Assembly (NCBI GenBank): GCA_028565635.1
Contig: JAOXYB010021736.1
Span: 1-33,391 of the forward strand
Reading direction: 5' to 3'
Source of the DNA: Phoronis ovalis
Taxonomy: Eukaryota > Phoronida > Phoronidae
Length of the DNA: 33,391 nt
Part shown: piece by piece, positions 10,210-20,900 of the stretch
Layout: every line of letters begins with the position of its first letter
Numbering within the stretch: position 1 is the first letter of the stretch
Notes under the pieces: generated by a model
Database searches by the model: none
Seen by the model: only the letters and a program-made list of their open reading frames with translations
What the model was told of the DNA's origin: nothing
Position numbers and translations under genes: made by a program

Positions 10210-11023
10210 CTGTAAAATTTATTTCAATAGAAAATTCAGTACGGGTAACTATAATCACGTGCATTTTCTGTTTTCCCACAGCAAAATAATTTATAGTTGG
10301 CAGAGAAATAAACTTTATAAAAATAATTATATGACCTCATACAAGGTTGATTCTACATTGGCTCGCATACGTTTATCACAATACTGGAAATTAACATCGT
10401 ACAGGTATCATTTGTAAATGCAATTAAAACGTCGTTTTATATTACAAATTGTCGATCTCGGAAGCCATTAATTAATGCAACATTAGCTGTGTGGATATGA
10501 GGTTGACATTTAAGGTAGGCAATCACGCACGTTATAGTGCTCTCGTCGAATCATTTATTTCAAATAATATTTTAGCGATTATGAATGAAACGCTAGACAC
10601 ACACGATATATACATTTTCAAACGCTTGAGAATTGTGAAGGAATAGAAATTGTGTTTCTGAAGTGTGCCTGTTAGATCATAAAGTGACGATGAAAAACAA
10701 TCGGCCACTTTCATTTTCTGAATTTTTAATTTAATTATTTTCTGATTGTAAATGGCAAGCATATGATTCTACTTTTTACAATATGCGTAACATTCTGGAA
10801 TAGCCCGCAGATGCATGTCATTGTAAATTAGTCTGACGTTTTTTCCCATCTAATAGAACTAATAGCAGCTTCATGTCAAGTTTGTTTTTCAATAAGCCAT
10901 CAGATCAAGAGTTTCACAATTTCCGCATGAAATGCAATATAAGAGTACTCTTCTTATTTTTCATTGACTACACAGACGAGGCATTAGTCATGGAAATATT
11001 CTCCATGACAGTTTTTATCAAGG

Positions 11024-11186
11024 ATGGAGCTCTTCAATTCAACATCAGGAATTCCGCTTAACAACCTGAACTCAACTGATTTTTATAATTTCGAATTGTT
11101 AAAAAATTCTACACTTCTGGATAATTATGTAGTGTTAAAGGAATCTTTTGACAAAGAAGAAAATGGGAAGACAGCTGATAGGCCAG
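11024..11186 (+). CDS. Gene 2 exon 1 (short glycosylated N-terminal domain)
   Basis: It has 54 codons plus one base, ending at CCAG|GTGCGT. It contains LFNST, LNST and LKNST at spacing of 11-12 residues. If the true start lies upstream, an AG at 11010-11011 could serve as a (weak) acceptor and would keep the frame open from 11012. Confidence 0.6.
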
Positions 11187-12603
11187 GTGCGTAAGCATAC
11201 TTTGAAATAAGTATTTATAATAAATTGTTTTACGTATAATTCAAATTACTTCTCTTACATAATATCAAATCAGACATCTGATCTCGGACATTGTCTACAT
11301 CACGATTGTTCAGACATCTGATCTTGGACATTGTCTACATCACGATTGTGGTTGTTGTATTACATGCAAGACAATTGCTTACTAGACTAGATCTAGTAGA
11401 TACGTCGACCTTTTTATTATAATAAAAATGTTCACCATAATTATAAGCTTCTTTTAATTCTACTACTTTAAAAGAAATTGAACTTCTAATGCATTATTTA
11501 TTACATATTTTCTACCATTTTAACGTTTCCTATTAACTCACCCGTAGCCAATAATTTATATGAGAAACGTTTACGCATAGTGCGGATTGTTCAAATATCT
11601 GTACGACGCTTAAAAACTAATGCCAAGTCTTGTTTTTGTCGTAATAATCATTGATGGTTCGATCTGGGTTTATTTTTGCAGTTTTCGTAAACAACTATTA
11701 ACACAAATTGGTCTTTAATCAGTAGAAAAACATTTTAAAAACACGTTATCAGAAGCAAGTCACTATAATTAATAACTTCAGATTAAATTACATTTGTGGA
11801 TGAATAAGTTGTTATTATCATAAGTTGTTATTATCATGCGTTAGAGTATTACACACTCGATTACATGTACGTATATATTAGGGTCTCATTGTTTCAAAAT
11901 GTTAATCATGTACCACATTCCCTCTTAACTCCAATGTTGACTTGTAACTAACTCTAACATGTAATTTCATTTTACAGAAATGGATTTCACATCGGACATA
12001 TACGTAGGAATTATCACAACACTTATATTCTGCTTGCCTGCGATAATCATAACCATAATTTTGATAATAAAAAGAAAAATGAGGCGTAATTCTAAGCAGT
12101 CTACGGATAGAACGTTTCACGAGTAAGTACTTCTTTCAAGTTTATTGTGTGACAATTAAATAGAGAATGGACGCCTCTTAATAAAGCATTGTAGTCACAA
12201 ACCAAAATTTCTTATATAGGCTGTGTCGGGCTACATGATTGATGCTTGCGAAAATCTTTTCTGCTGTGTTTGTTCAAATTACATGCTGGATACATGATAC
12301 CGTATAATAGCGGTCACGATCGCTCTAGCTCATGTGGACACACTGCATTAGAAGGGGGATGAGAAGCTGAAAAAATAACTCAGCATGTTTTAAAACTGTC
12401 CTTTTCTTTCCAGAATGCCTTCAACTTTAACGTCTTTATGTAGAACAACAAATGATACGACACCAATGGTGTCACATGTCGATGATTTACACACAGAACA
12501 AATTGCATCACAGGGGGATTTATTAATGACCGGATCACCCAGAGACAACAGGGAAAGGGCCGACATTAATTTAGTTCCTCCAGTTATGGAAACGGATCTT
12601 TAA
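11024..12603 (+). CDS. Unrecognised single-pass membrane protein with PDZ ligand, three exons
   Basis: Exons 11024-11186, 11978-12122 and 12414-12603 join in phase to 165 residues. I do not recognise the family. Residues 1-61 are polar with three N-S-T sequons (Asn5, 16, 28). Residues about 62-85 form a hydrophobic helix (IYVGIITTLIFCLPAIII...). KRKMRR follows directly at 86-91, predicting N-outside, C-inside. The tail (92-165) is polar, Ser/Thr-rich, and ends ETDL, a class I PDZ ligand (E-T/S-D-V/L). There is no signal peptide, so it is either a reverse signal-anchor protein or has an upstream exon I missed. The ATG has a good context (AGGATGG), and an in-frame stop at 11006-11008 lies just upstream. 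It converges with the Lhx gene. The TM and tail exons are well supported; the start is less sure. Confidence 0.7.
11271..11350. repeat. Two-copy 40-bp tandem repeat in gene 2 intron 1
   Basis: Units 11271-11310 and 11311-11350 differ at a C/T at the 15th base and at the last base. This is a recent local duplication with no visible function. Confidence 0.95.
11805..11836. repeat. Two-copy 16-bp tandem repeat in gene 2 intron 1
   Basis: TAAGTTGTTATTATCA occurs twice without mismatch (11805-11820, 11821-11836). Confidence 0.95.
11978..12122 (+). CDS. Gene 2 exon 2 (transmembrane helix and basic anchor)
   Basis: The acceptor is TTTTACAG and the donor CACGA|GTAAGT. It completes Glu55, and encodes the membrane helix and the KRKMRRNSK stop-transfer stretch. 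Strong splice sites and a matching phase with the next exon support it. Confidence 0.8.
12414..12603 (+). CDS. Gene 2 exon 3 (cytoplasmic tail, C-terminal ETDL)
   Basis: After TTTCTTTCCAG it completes Glu103 (GA|A) and gives 62 residues rich in Thr, Ser and Asp, ending VPPVMETDL then TAA at 12601-12603. The stretch reads as an exposed, flexible tail with a PDZ-binding end. Confidence 0.78.
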
Positions 12604-13657
12604 CGTTTATAGGACCTGGTCACAAAAAAAAATCATTTTTAAAAGAGTTAAATATTCTGAGCGAAGGAAGAGCAATTTATTTCCTATATAAACAAAAAAA
12701 CTGTAGGGACTGGTTTAGGGATTATAGTCCCAGATATAAGAAGCGGTACGTACCTAACCGCAACGGGTACCAAGTTAAATGAAGAAAAACTATAGCAATG
12801 CACATCTTTAGATGCACAGGGCTGGATTTATCATTGAACATATGTGCATATATTATTAAGTAAACACGCTAAAAACATTCTTAATATCAAATGCAAGGAA
12901 TTTATGGCAGCTGAGTCAGTAAGTAGTTCTAAGAATTTTCTTGATCGGCTGCTGCAAAACGCGCATTTTTTACATGAAGATCAAAAGAATGGTAATTTCT
13001 GACAACCATGTTGTATAGACTAATGGACAAACTAATAAGATATTAGCAACAAGAATCAAGCATTACTTATTACTTGTTGTTACTATGAGGATATTCTAGA
13101 TTTTCATTATCTAAACACGTTACTACGAAATGTAACGTTTTACCATCATAATATTGGCCAGCTCCGCAAGGGGACGCTACCGTTCGGCAATTACCTGAAG
13201 TCAATGGAGTATAGACTAGGTGGGAGAACGATGTTATCAATATGTCTTAGTTTTTTCCACGGCAAATCGATAAAGGGAGATATTTGATTAGGACAGATTT
13301 GGAATTACTTTGTGGTTAATCTTCAGCAATTTAGTGCAGACGGAATTTATCGTCCCTTGATATAGTGCATGAAGTGATTGCGAAATCACGATTAGATAAT
13401 CGGATATAAGACAATAGAAATATGGGAGTTATAACTTCAGGTAACACTGGGAATCTCTGAACTTCAAGCAAGAAACTTTGGTAGGAATGCAGTAATGTTT
13501 GCCAGAATGAGAAATACGCACCCTGAATTTCAGAGCCTATGAATTATCACTGTTTCGTTTAATATTTCATATTTTCTTATGTCACTAATTTTATATCTTA
13601 TGGTAGCTATGGCAATATGTACCGTTCAAAATACCAATGCAAAAGTGTCACCAGACA

Positions 13658-13663
13658 AATAAA
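13658..13663 (+). terminator. Candidate polyadenylation signal of gene 2
   Basis: AATAAA stands about 1.05 kb after the gene 2 stop; I saw no closer copy. This would imply a long 3' UTR, so the call is uncertain. Confidence 0.25.
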
Positions 13664-14263
13664 CAATTGTTTTTAAAAAGTGGCAGTAACAGTTTTATTA
13701 TTCCCTAATTAAAATGTACATAACGAGTCAACAACTACGTCACTATACGTCACTCCTCTAAATTATGTACAAACATGTTTATGAGTAGATGTTTGCGCAC
13801 ACAATCATGAAATACAAAACTTTATTTTTAAGAAGGATAAAGCACGAATTTCAACAATTTCAACAAATACTGAAACCTGCGTGTACAGAATTTTTTCCAG
13901 GCATCGCCACTAGAGTGCGCTTAGAATGACACTAACTTCTTCGGTGTTTTTAATTACAGGCTACATTCTGAAACTTTAATATAATTATACAGTTTTTCAC
14001 AAATGATTAAACAAATGTTACTAACTGCAGCCGAGTAATGAAGAATGGTAAAGGGGGCATAAAAATGTCGTTTCTTATGATAGTGAGCATGCACTGTGAA
14101 TAAAATCAAATTCTACTCTTTTAACATTTCTTAACATTTCATATACACCAACTCTTGTACTTTTACATACATTAACAACAATATCTAAAACCAAGCAATT
14201 ATTTTCTGCTTATTACAAATTAAAAATAAATAGCACTTAGCTTCAAATTAACGATTAACGCTT

Positions 14264-14282
14264 TATATATATATATATATAT
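14264..14282. repeat. (TA)n microsatellite
   Basis: About nine TA units lie in the presumed 3' UTR or 3' flank of the Lhx gene. Confidence 0.95.
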
Positions 14283-14414
14283 GTACTTCCATACAAACCA
14301 TAGGCGAATTAATGACGTCTGTGAAGACTCATATTAACGTGCGCATAATAATAAATACTATCTAAAAGTGACTCAACACCGAATCCAATAACATTTTAAA
14401 GTATATACGTTAAT

Positions 14415-14420
14415 TTTATT
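14415..14420 (-). terminator. Candidate polyadenylation signal of the Lhx gene
   Basis: This AATAAA on the minus strand is about 310 bp downstream of the Lhx stop codon. Further copies lie at 13821-13826 and 13694-13699, so the 3' UTR may be longer. Confidence 0.3.
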
Positions 14421-14727
14421 CAAAAGTAAAAAATGAGGTAAAAGGCTCCTTCAAAGTTGTCCCCAGGCAACAAGTTTCGTTCGCTTATCACGATGTTTTG
14501 AGTCAGTATTCTTGTCACTTAGCAATCTCGTTGACAGGAACATGTATGACGAAGGTACAACTTTTAATTCTATTTGACAATTAGCCTAAGATAGATCTTT
14601 AAAAGTTGAACGACCGAACATGAATTATTTTATAGGTTTAAACCCATGATAAAACTACTTGTTAGGAGATGCTTCTTCGACATATGATGAACAAGATGGC
14701 GCCCAAATCAGAGTGTTTCAGTAAAAT

Positions 14728-14988
14728 TCAGCCAATAGCACTAATACTGCTGGTAAAAATGTCTGATAAATCACTATGGCTATCCTCTTCTTCTAAATGT
14801 TGGTGGTGTAAATCTGACAGCGAAGCAGACGAACTGACGTCAGACAGACCCCCTGGGGAACGAACGTTTGATAAATCTGACTGGCCACTTTCTGACATGG
14901 TCTTTTCATTCGATGAGGGTTGACCTCCCTGTCCGTCTTGTCGTAGTAAATTCCGCCGATATTTCGCTCGTGCGTTTTGAAACCAAAC
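14728..14988 (-). CDS. Lhx2/9: Lhx2/9 exon 5 (homeodomain helix 3 and C-terminal tail)
   Basis: After ATTTATTTCAG it encodes VWFQNARAKYRRNLLRQD, completing the recognition helix, then a 68-residue Ser/Asp-rich tail ending SSISAIG and a stop at 14728-14730. Confidence 0.95.
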   Translation of the reverse strand, partial: VWFQNARAKYRRNLLRQDGQGGQPSSNEKTMSESGQSDLSNVRSPGGLSDVSSSASLSDLHHQHLEEEDSHSDLSDIFTSSISAIG

Positions 14989-17900
14989 CTGAAATAAATA
15001 TTGCAAATACGTCATGACATACTGTTTTTTTTTTCATTCAGCGGTTGTTGCGCGCGCAAGATAGCTACAGTCTAATAAATCGTTCATCGAAGCATCTTAA
15101 ATTTGAATTAAATCATTTTAAAACAATGTTAGAATACATTTTACTTTACAAGCTCCGCTGAATTGTAATATTGGGCACCTGTAATACTCTCTTTGTTAAC
15201 CCGGTCTTCTGTGCCAGTTGTTTGAGGTCTTTGGCGTCGGGGTTATGGTTTAAAGCGAAGTATGATTTCATTGTGCGAAGTTGGTGGTGCTTGAAGGAAG
15301 TTCTCATACGTTTCTGTCGTGGGCCACCACCTTGTGAGTATTGGTCAAGTGAATCAGGATCATCAAGTCCTATACGAAAAAGAACAATACACATATTACC
15401 TAAACCACTGCTAATTTGCTAAAATAAACGGATCCACTGGGTTCGCACATCCTTACATAGATTATTTCTCCCAACCCAGTACAGAGGAGCAACGGTAAAA
15501 ATAAGAAATATCTTGTATACTACTATAAAATGTAATCTATAGTAGGATATCAACTTAATATGTGCAGCCATTTTGTAAGTTTTTAGAAAAAATACAGTGC
15601 TCTCTGATTTACAGTAGTCGAACTAAACTCCGCCTAAACTCACAGCATGCTTGTTTTTTTCTTAAAGTGCTCGGTTTTATTTTTTTAATGTCACACAGTA
15701 AGTACAGGTAAATATCGCAATTTCAAATTGATAGTTTTCGTACTTTGATGTACGTTAAATAAATAAAAGTAATCTATCTATTTCTTAAATAGAATGCTCC
15801 ATTTGAAAGATTTGGAGTCTGTTGTGGCCTCGTAATTCTAGTGCAGAAGTTATCTTTCATTTTATAAACGGTTTACTTGACAATGAAGGGAACAAAGATT
15901 TTTAAACATGTCCAAGCTATCAAGTACGTGGTTTCGTAATTGGAAATAGTGAAGAACTTGCACGTGATAATCATGTTAGCTTCGACAATAACCATTGACT
16001 TTCTGAATTCGTTCGTGTCTGATATGGCCAATACAGATCATACACATCATTTAGTCTCTATACAAATGTATTATCTCATCATATCACTGAGTAATACAAT
16101 CAGATCTTCCTTTTCATGGAACATGTATGTGTGACAAGAGTGAGGATATCTAAAAGTTAGAAAATATCACGTACACTGCTGATAAAACAATAACAGTAGT
16201 ATTTTATTTCAAACGTAAAGCTATTTATTTTATTCTCCTTACTAAAAGTGGATTCAAAGCTGACGCTAGATGCCGTTACTGAGGTAGTTACAGTAAAATG
16301 TGCACTTTATGGCTAAGAAACAGTAAATTTTAATGAAACAATTGCCTCCTGTTTTTTTGGAAATCATTGAGCAGTTATAAAAAATGGAGAAAGACACTTG
16401 AATAAACATCGCCTGTGTATATTTTCGTCTGTCATCGACAAGTGTGAGCTCTGTGAGTTTAACCTTTCACCTAACACTTTCTTTTCGTTTGTTTAACATA
16501 CAAATCTTAGACCATCTTGTCAAAACTAGCATTGAATTTCTGTAAATACTGGAAACTTGCTTCCTGCTGGCAACTCGCTTCCTGCTGGCAACTCCTGTTA
16601 AGGAAGCTAACTTTGTTCTCATGGAAAAAAAACAAGTTCACTAAGTCAGCATTAGTTTATTCATTTATTAATATTAAAATTGGTGTATCAATGTCTTTGA
16701 AAATAATTATTTCAATATTTAAATACCCACGTGAATTGACATCCTATATCGGACAGTAATTTTGCATCAGATGTTCTAATTTCGCTATGGCATATTTCAA
16801 ATTTTTCTGTGAGAACTTAGAGCACAACATTAGATAAATGTTTCAGCAGTCAATTTGTAACTTTATGCGATAATTATAACCCATACTTCCTTGGTATTTA
16901 TGTAGCTATTAAAGTCTTAAATAAATCCATTGAGATCCAAATATTTTGGCTTCAGTTAAAATTAAGATAAATCACTGCTGATTATTAAAAGATTCTACAA
17001 ATTTGTGGAAACCCATTAAGACTGATAAGCAGGAAACATCATTCTTATTTCCGGACAAAATTGTTTTAAATAAAATCGAAGGTTTAGAAATTTTTAAATT
17101 CAGAAGCTGCATTTATAGGTTGACTAAACGCCGATTTTACTGTTGGATACCTCCTAGAGATTAAATAAAACACATTTATAAAAGATGCTTATAATGATAA
17201 ATAAGTACAAGTAATTTTAAAACACAGGATAAAATTCCTTAAAGGAATTTTAAAACATAGGATAACATTCCTTAAAGACCTTTTCTCGATTTGAACACGA
17301 GTATTATTCTAAATTATAAACTCTTGAACAAACCGTATTTTACACTAGAGGAATACAAAATCCAGGACAAAATTTGAATATTCACTGAGTACTATGAAGT
17401 ATAGTAGGGCCTTCAGTATTTTACCGAGAGAAATTCGACACTTATACCCGCTGGTCTGCTATGACCTGCTCCATACTGCGAAGTCTTACAAAATATTTTA
17501 AGCAAAACAACGGGTAATGTTAGAACGTGAGAAAAAGTAAGTAAACTACTGGAAATACGCATTTTTAGTCCCCGCTTATACCATATGCATATCCCGTGCC
17601 GTTGAATGACATGCTGCTGTATTCCAACACCGCATTTGACTATTGAGGTTAACATGTATCTAGCTTGCAAAAAAACAAAGTTGTTTTTTGGAGCATACAT
17701 GTAACGTGATGCATCTCACTATGCGTGATATTCACAAAAAATAACCGCACTTAATTATTTTTGTAAAATGCTTTGTGACATTGTTTCGGTCCCTGCACTC
17801 ACCACAGTAATAGACAAATTCGTCTCTACAAATATCTTATTCGTTAGCAGTGGTATGTTTTTTTAATTTTTCATGGCATTTTTTGCATGATATTCACAAA

Positions 17901-20900
17901 ATATAATATTGTTGTAAAATGATATGTTTTGTGAAATTGCTTCGTCTCTGCAAAAAAGAAATCATCCGCTCAACCTCTTATTTGCAAGGGATTTACAAGC
18001 TTGTTTATTTTTCATGGCAAAATTTTTACTTGTTACGTAAGTTTGCATGACAAATAACTTCAAGGATTGGATTTACGTAAGAATATGAAATAATTAAAAT
18101 GCGAAGTGACATAAAATAATGAGTTGTCAACATTTCTGCATTATATCATTCTGTCTTGTGAATGAAAATTAGCAACATCGATAATCCAATCGGATTTAAC
18201 CACTGTCAATTTTGATATCATAAGGAAGGCATAGCGTTTGAATATTTCTGCTATGTTTATTAATTAATCAAGAGATGTTGTGTTTACCTTGAATAACATA
18301 ATATTTTTGTTTTTCGGGAGTTAAAAACGTACATTTCATTGCATATAATCAGTACCTTGAGAGACACTAAAGTATGTGCAGCATGTCACAAAATTCTGAA
18401 CCTCAAATATGCGAAATATTTTGTATATCTGATTGCATATTGTCGAGAGAAAGAACAACTGATATATTCATTATTGAAAATGGAATCTTACTGAAATTAA
18501 TTGTGAAGATTTGGATTTTTTAAAGCTAGAGCTTTTTGTAATGATATTTCAAGAGCAAATATTTATTGCTTACACTCTATGTGCTACGAATTATTGCTAA
18601 CCTATAAATCATTTTTATACCGCTTTGACTGCTCATGTTCTAAACAAGGATAATTTTTCTTTATCGCTATCATAATTGAGACGTACTAATTAGGCGTAAT
18701 GCATAGGCGACGTCAAATGACAGTGCGTCTCATTGACGACACGTGTCCGACGTCTTTACTGTGTGAATATCTTTTGTCTGTCTCATGACATTATATATAA
18801 TATAAATGAAAGAGATAACCTATAAATTATCAAAAATCTTACATAAGTATGTCGATTATTGTGAACGTCCACGAACTTATTCCCCGGTGATAAAAAACTA
18901 CTAGGTTGATAAACACACTTCATTATTGAAGTAAAGGAGGAATTCTATAGTATGATACCGTAAATAATTGTAGCAGCACTTGGAAACATAATTTGTACTA
19001 TGAAGTTTATATTTTTCTTTTAGATCATGTAAATTTCCAACAGCAACCTATTCTAAGTTTCTATTATTACTTTGTGTTATCACAAAAACACTTAATAAAT
19101 ACACCTAGCAAACGTTTGACGAATTATGTACCCCTATCAAGCAGATATAATGGCTACGCTACGTTTAAGTCAGATTTCGTTAATACGGAACATATTTTAT
19201 TAAATAGACACACATGGTTCTTATCACGAATTTCATGTATTACAGAGCCACAAATGAATCATGCTGCAACATTCTGTCTGACAAGTGCGAAATGATGTGA
19301 CGTAATTTAATTCCTAAAACATCGTAATAAGAATAATGTGTCTTACCATTAACAAGTTTTACAAAAAATTCGGTAAAACTAAAGTGCAGGTGTGGATGCA
19401 CAGATAGTTTTGATAAAATATTTGTAACAGCTACTATATACAGGCTACTGTATATAGGTATATTTCAACATCAGAGCCATATCCAAATCTATAAACCCCT
19501 GTACTATTTTTTTTGTCCCTCTGTTTACGAGTTTAGCATACGCGCCAATTATCGGGCTCATTCTGTTTTATAAAATGTGAAGTAATTTCTAAGTTATTTC
19601 CACGTATTATATTCTTTTTACATTTATTAATAGTTTTTTATTGTCGACACCAGCTATCCTTGTGAGAAGCTCAACATTTAATTTGTAAACATATAAAATA
19701 TGATTTGAGTAATAAATATATAAATTATTTTTGACTTTCCTAGTTCGAACAACTTTTTTTTACCGTCGTAGAATGCTTTCGATTTTAGATCTATCCATCT
19801 GTTTCCATGCGTCTTACAACTTTTGCGAAACACAATATTTATACCTTTAGGAAGTTGTCGTAAACATTAACTAAACCAAAACATATGTACTGTATCTAAT
19901 CAAAATATCAAAAGATACTAAATTTTGGAAAGACGAGCCGTGTTTGATTTCCAACATATGTATTGAAAGTGCTTCCAAATGTTACGACGATCTTGTTTAA
20001 TTTAGATTGTCATATAGCACAAGCACGCTCTGCTGCACATGACGAAGGCGATTTTACAGAAAAAAATTCTCAAATACGTGAATAAATTTACTATGTTAGA
20101 ATAAAACAGAAATATAATACCGATTTCTATAGCCTATATATTTTAAGAGAGTATCAAAAGTGCAAACGCGCCTTCAAAGCTTCACAGTAGCTTCGGGATT
20201 TCTTTTTCAAACATATATCAAAGTTGCAAAAAAATTTAATACAATTAATTGATATGCAGTCTGATAGACGAAATGTGTATTAGCTGTTATTATTGTAGTC
20301 TTTTTATCGAAATTATGTTTAGACAAGCAACACACATTCAAATATGCATTATTTAGAAAGTTCTCTGTTGCAAACAGATTAGCATGTCAGAGAAGGAGTA
20401 GCCGCCTTCTTTACCTGTATAGACACCTGACACGCGCTAACAACAAGTTTTACATGTTAAGTTAACCATCAAAAACAATACAGAAAACTGTGTAATAATT
20501 AGTCACACGTGTATAATTAGAGGGAGAGTGTGTCATTATCTTCTCAAGTTTTGCACTAGACCAGTCATTACATCAAATTAGTAGATATGTCGCACACCTG
20601 ATGTAGCAGATATCATAAGTCGACTTTGACAACATTCGCTTGTGAAAAACCCATATTTTTTGTGTTTTTTAAATTGTATTTAACTTTTTGCGTAACTTTT
20701 TTATGGGTGTATTCATTAATTTGCCTTTATCTTTATCACAACTATTTTCAAATCTGTTATTTAATATTTATATATGTGTGTGTTTTTTTTGTTTGTTTAA
20801 CTTGTTGTTTATTTTTATATTTATTAAGTCCACTGTATAAAACCATCTTAATTTGTGACAAAATTCTTACACATTAAATTAATATTTATTAAATAATTTA

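Larger units (their letters stand above)
8012..11023. other. Intergenic region between the channel gene and gene 2
   Basis: I see no coding exon with family support. The first ~400 bp are probably the 3' UTR of the channel. The right part should include the promoter of gene 2, with perfect TGACGTCA palindromes at 8730-8737 and 10202-10209. Confidence 0.5.
12604..14727. other. Tail-to-tail intergenic region between gene 2 and the Lhx gene
   Basis: It contains the presumed 3' UTRs of both genes. A plus-strand AATAAA lies at 13658-13663. Minus-strand AATAAA (TTTATT on plus) lies at 14415-14420, 13821-13826 and 13694-13699. A (TA)n run lies at 14264-14282. No coding exon is seen. Confidence 0.6.

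Noticed and set aside
10873-11061. 62-codon plus-strand frame overlapping the start of gene 2
   Set aside because: It is in a different frame from the membrane-protein exon and ends inside it with no matching donor. It could at most be an overlapping upstream ORF.
11650-11670. GGTTCGATCTG resembling a tRNA B box
   Set aside because: The end of the box does not match, and no A box, cloverleaf or acceptor pairing could be built around it.
14669-14923. Plus-strand frame opposite Lhx exon 5
   Set aside because: It is a shadow of the Ser/Asp-rich Lhx tail on the other strand.
17413-17700. 95-codon minus-strand frame in Lhx intron 3
   Set aside because: It shows no domain, no supporting splice phase with the Lhx exons, and neighbours a region of tandem repeats.
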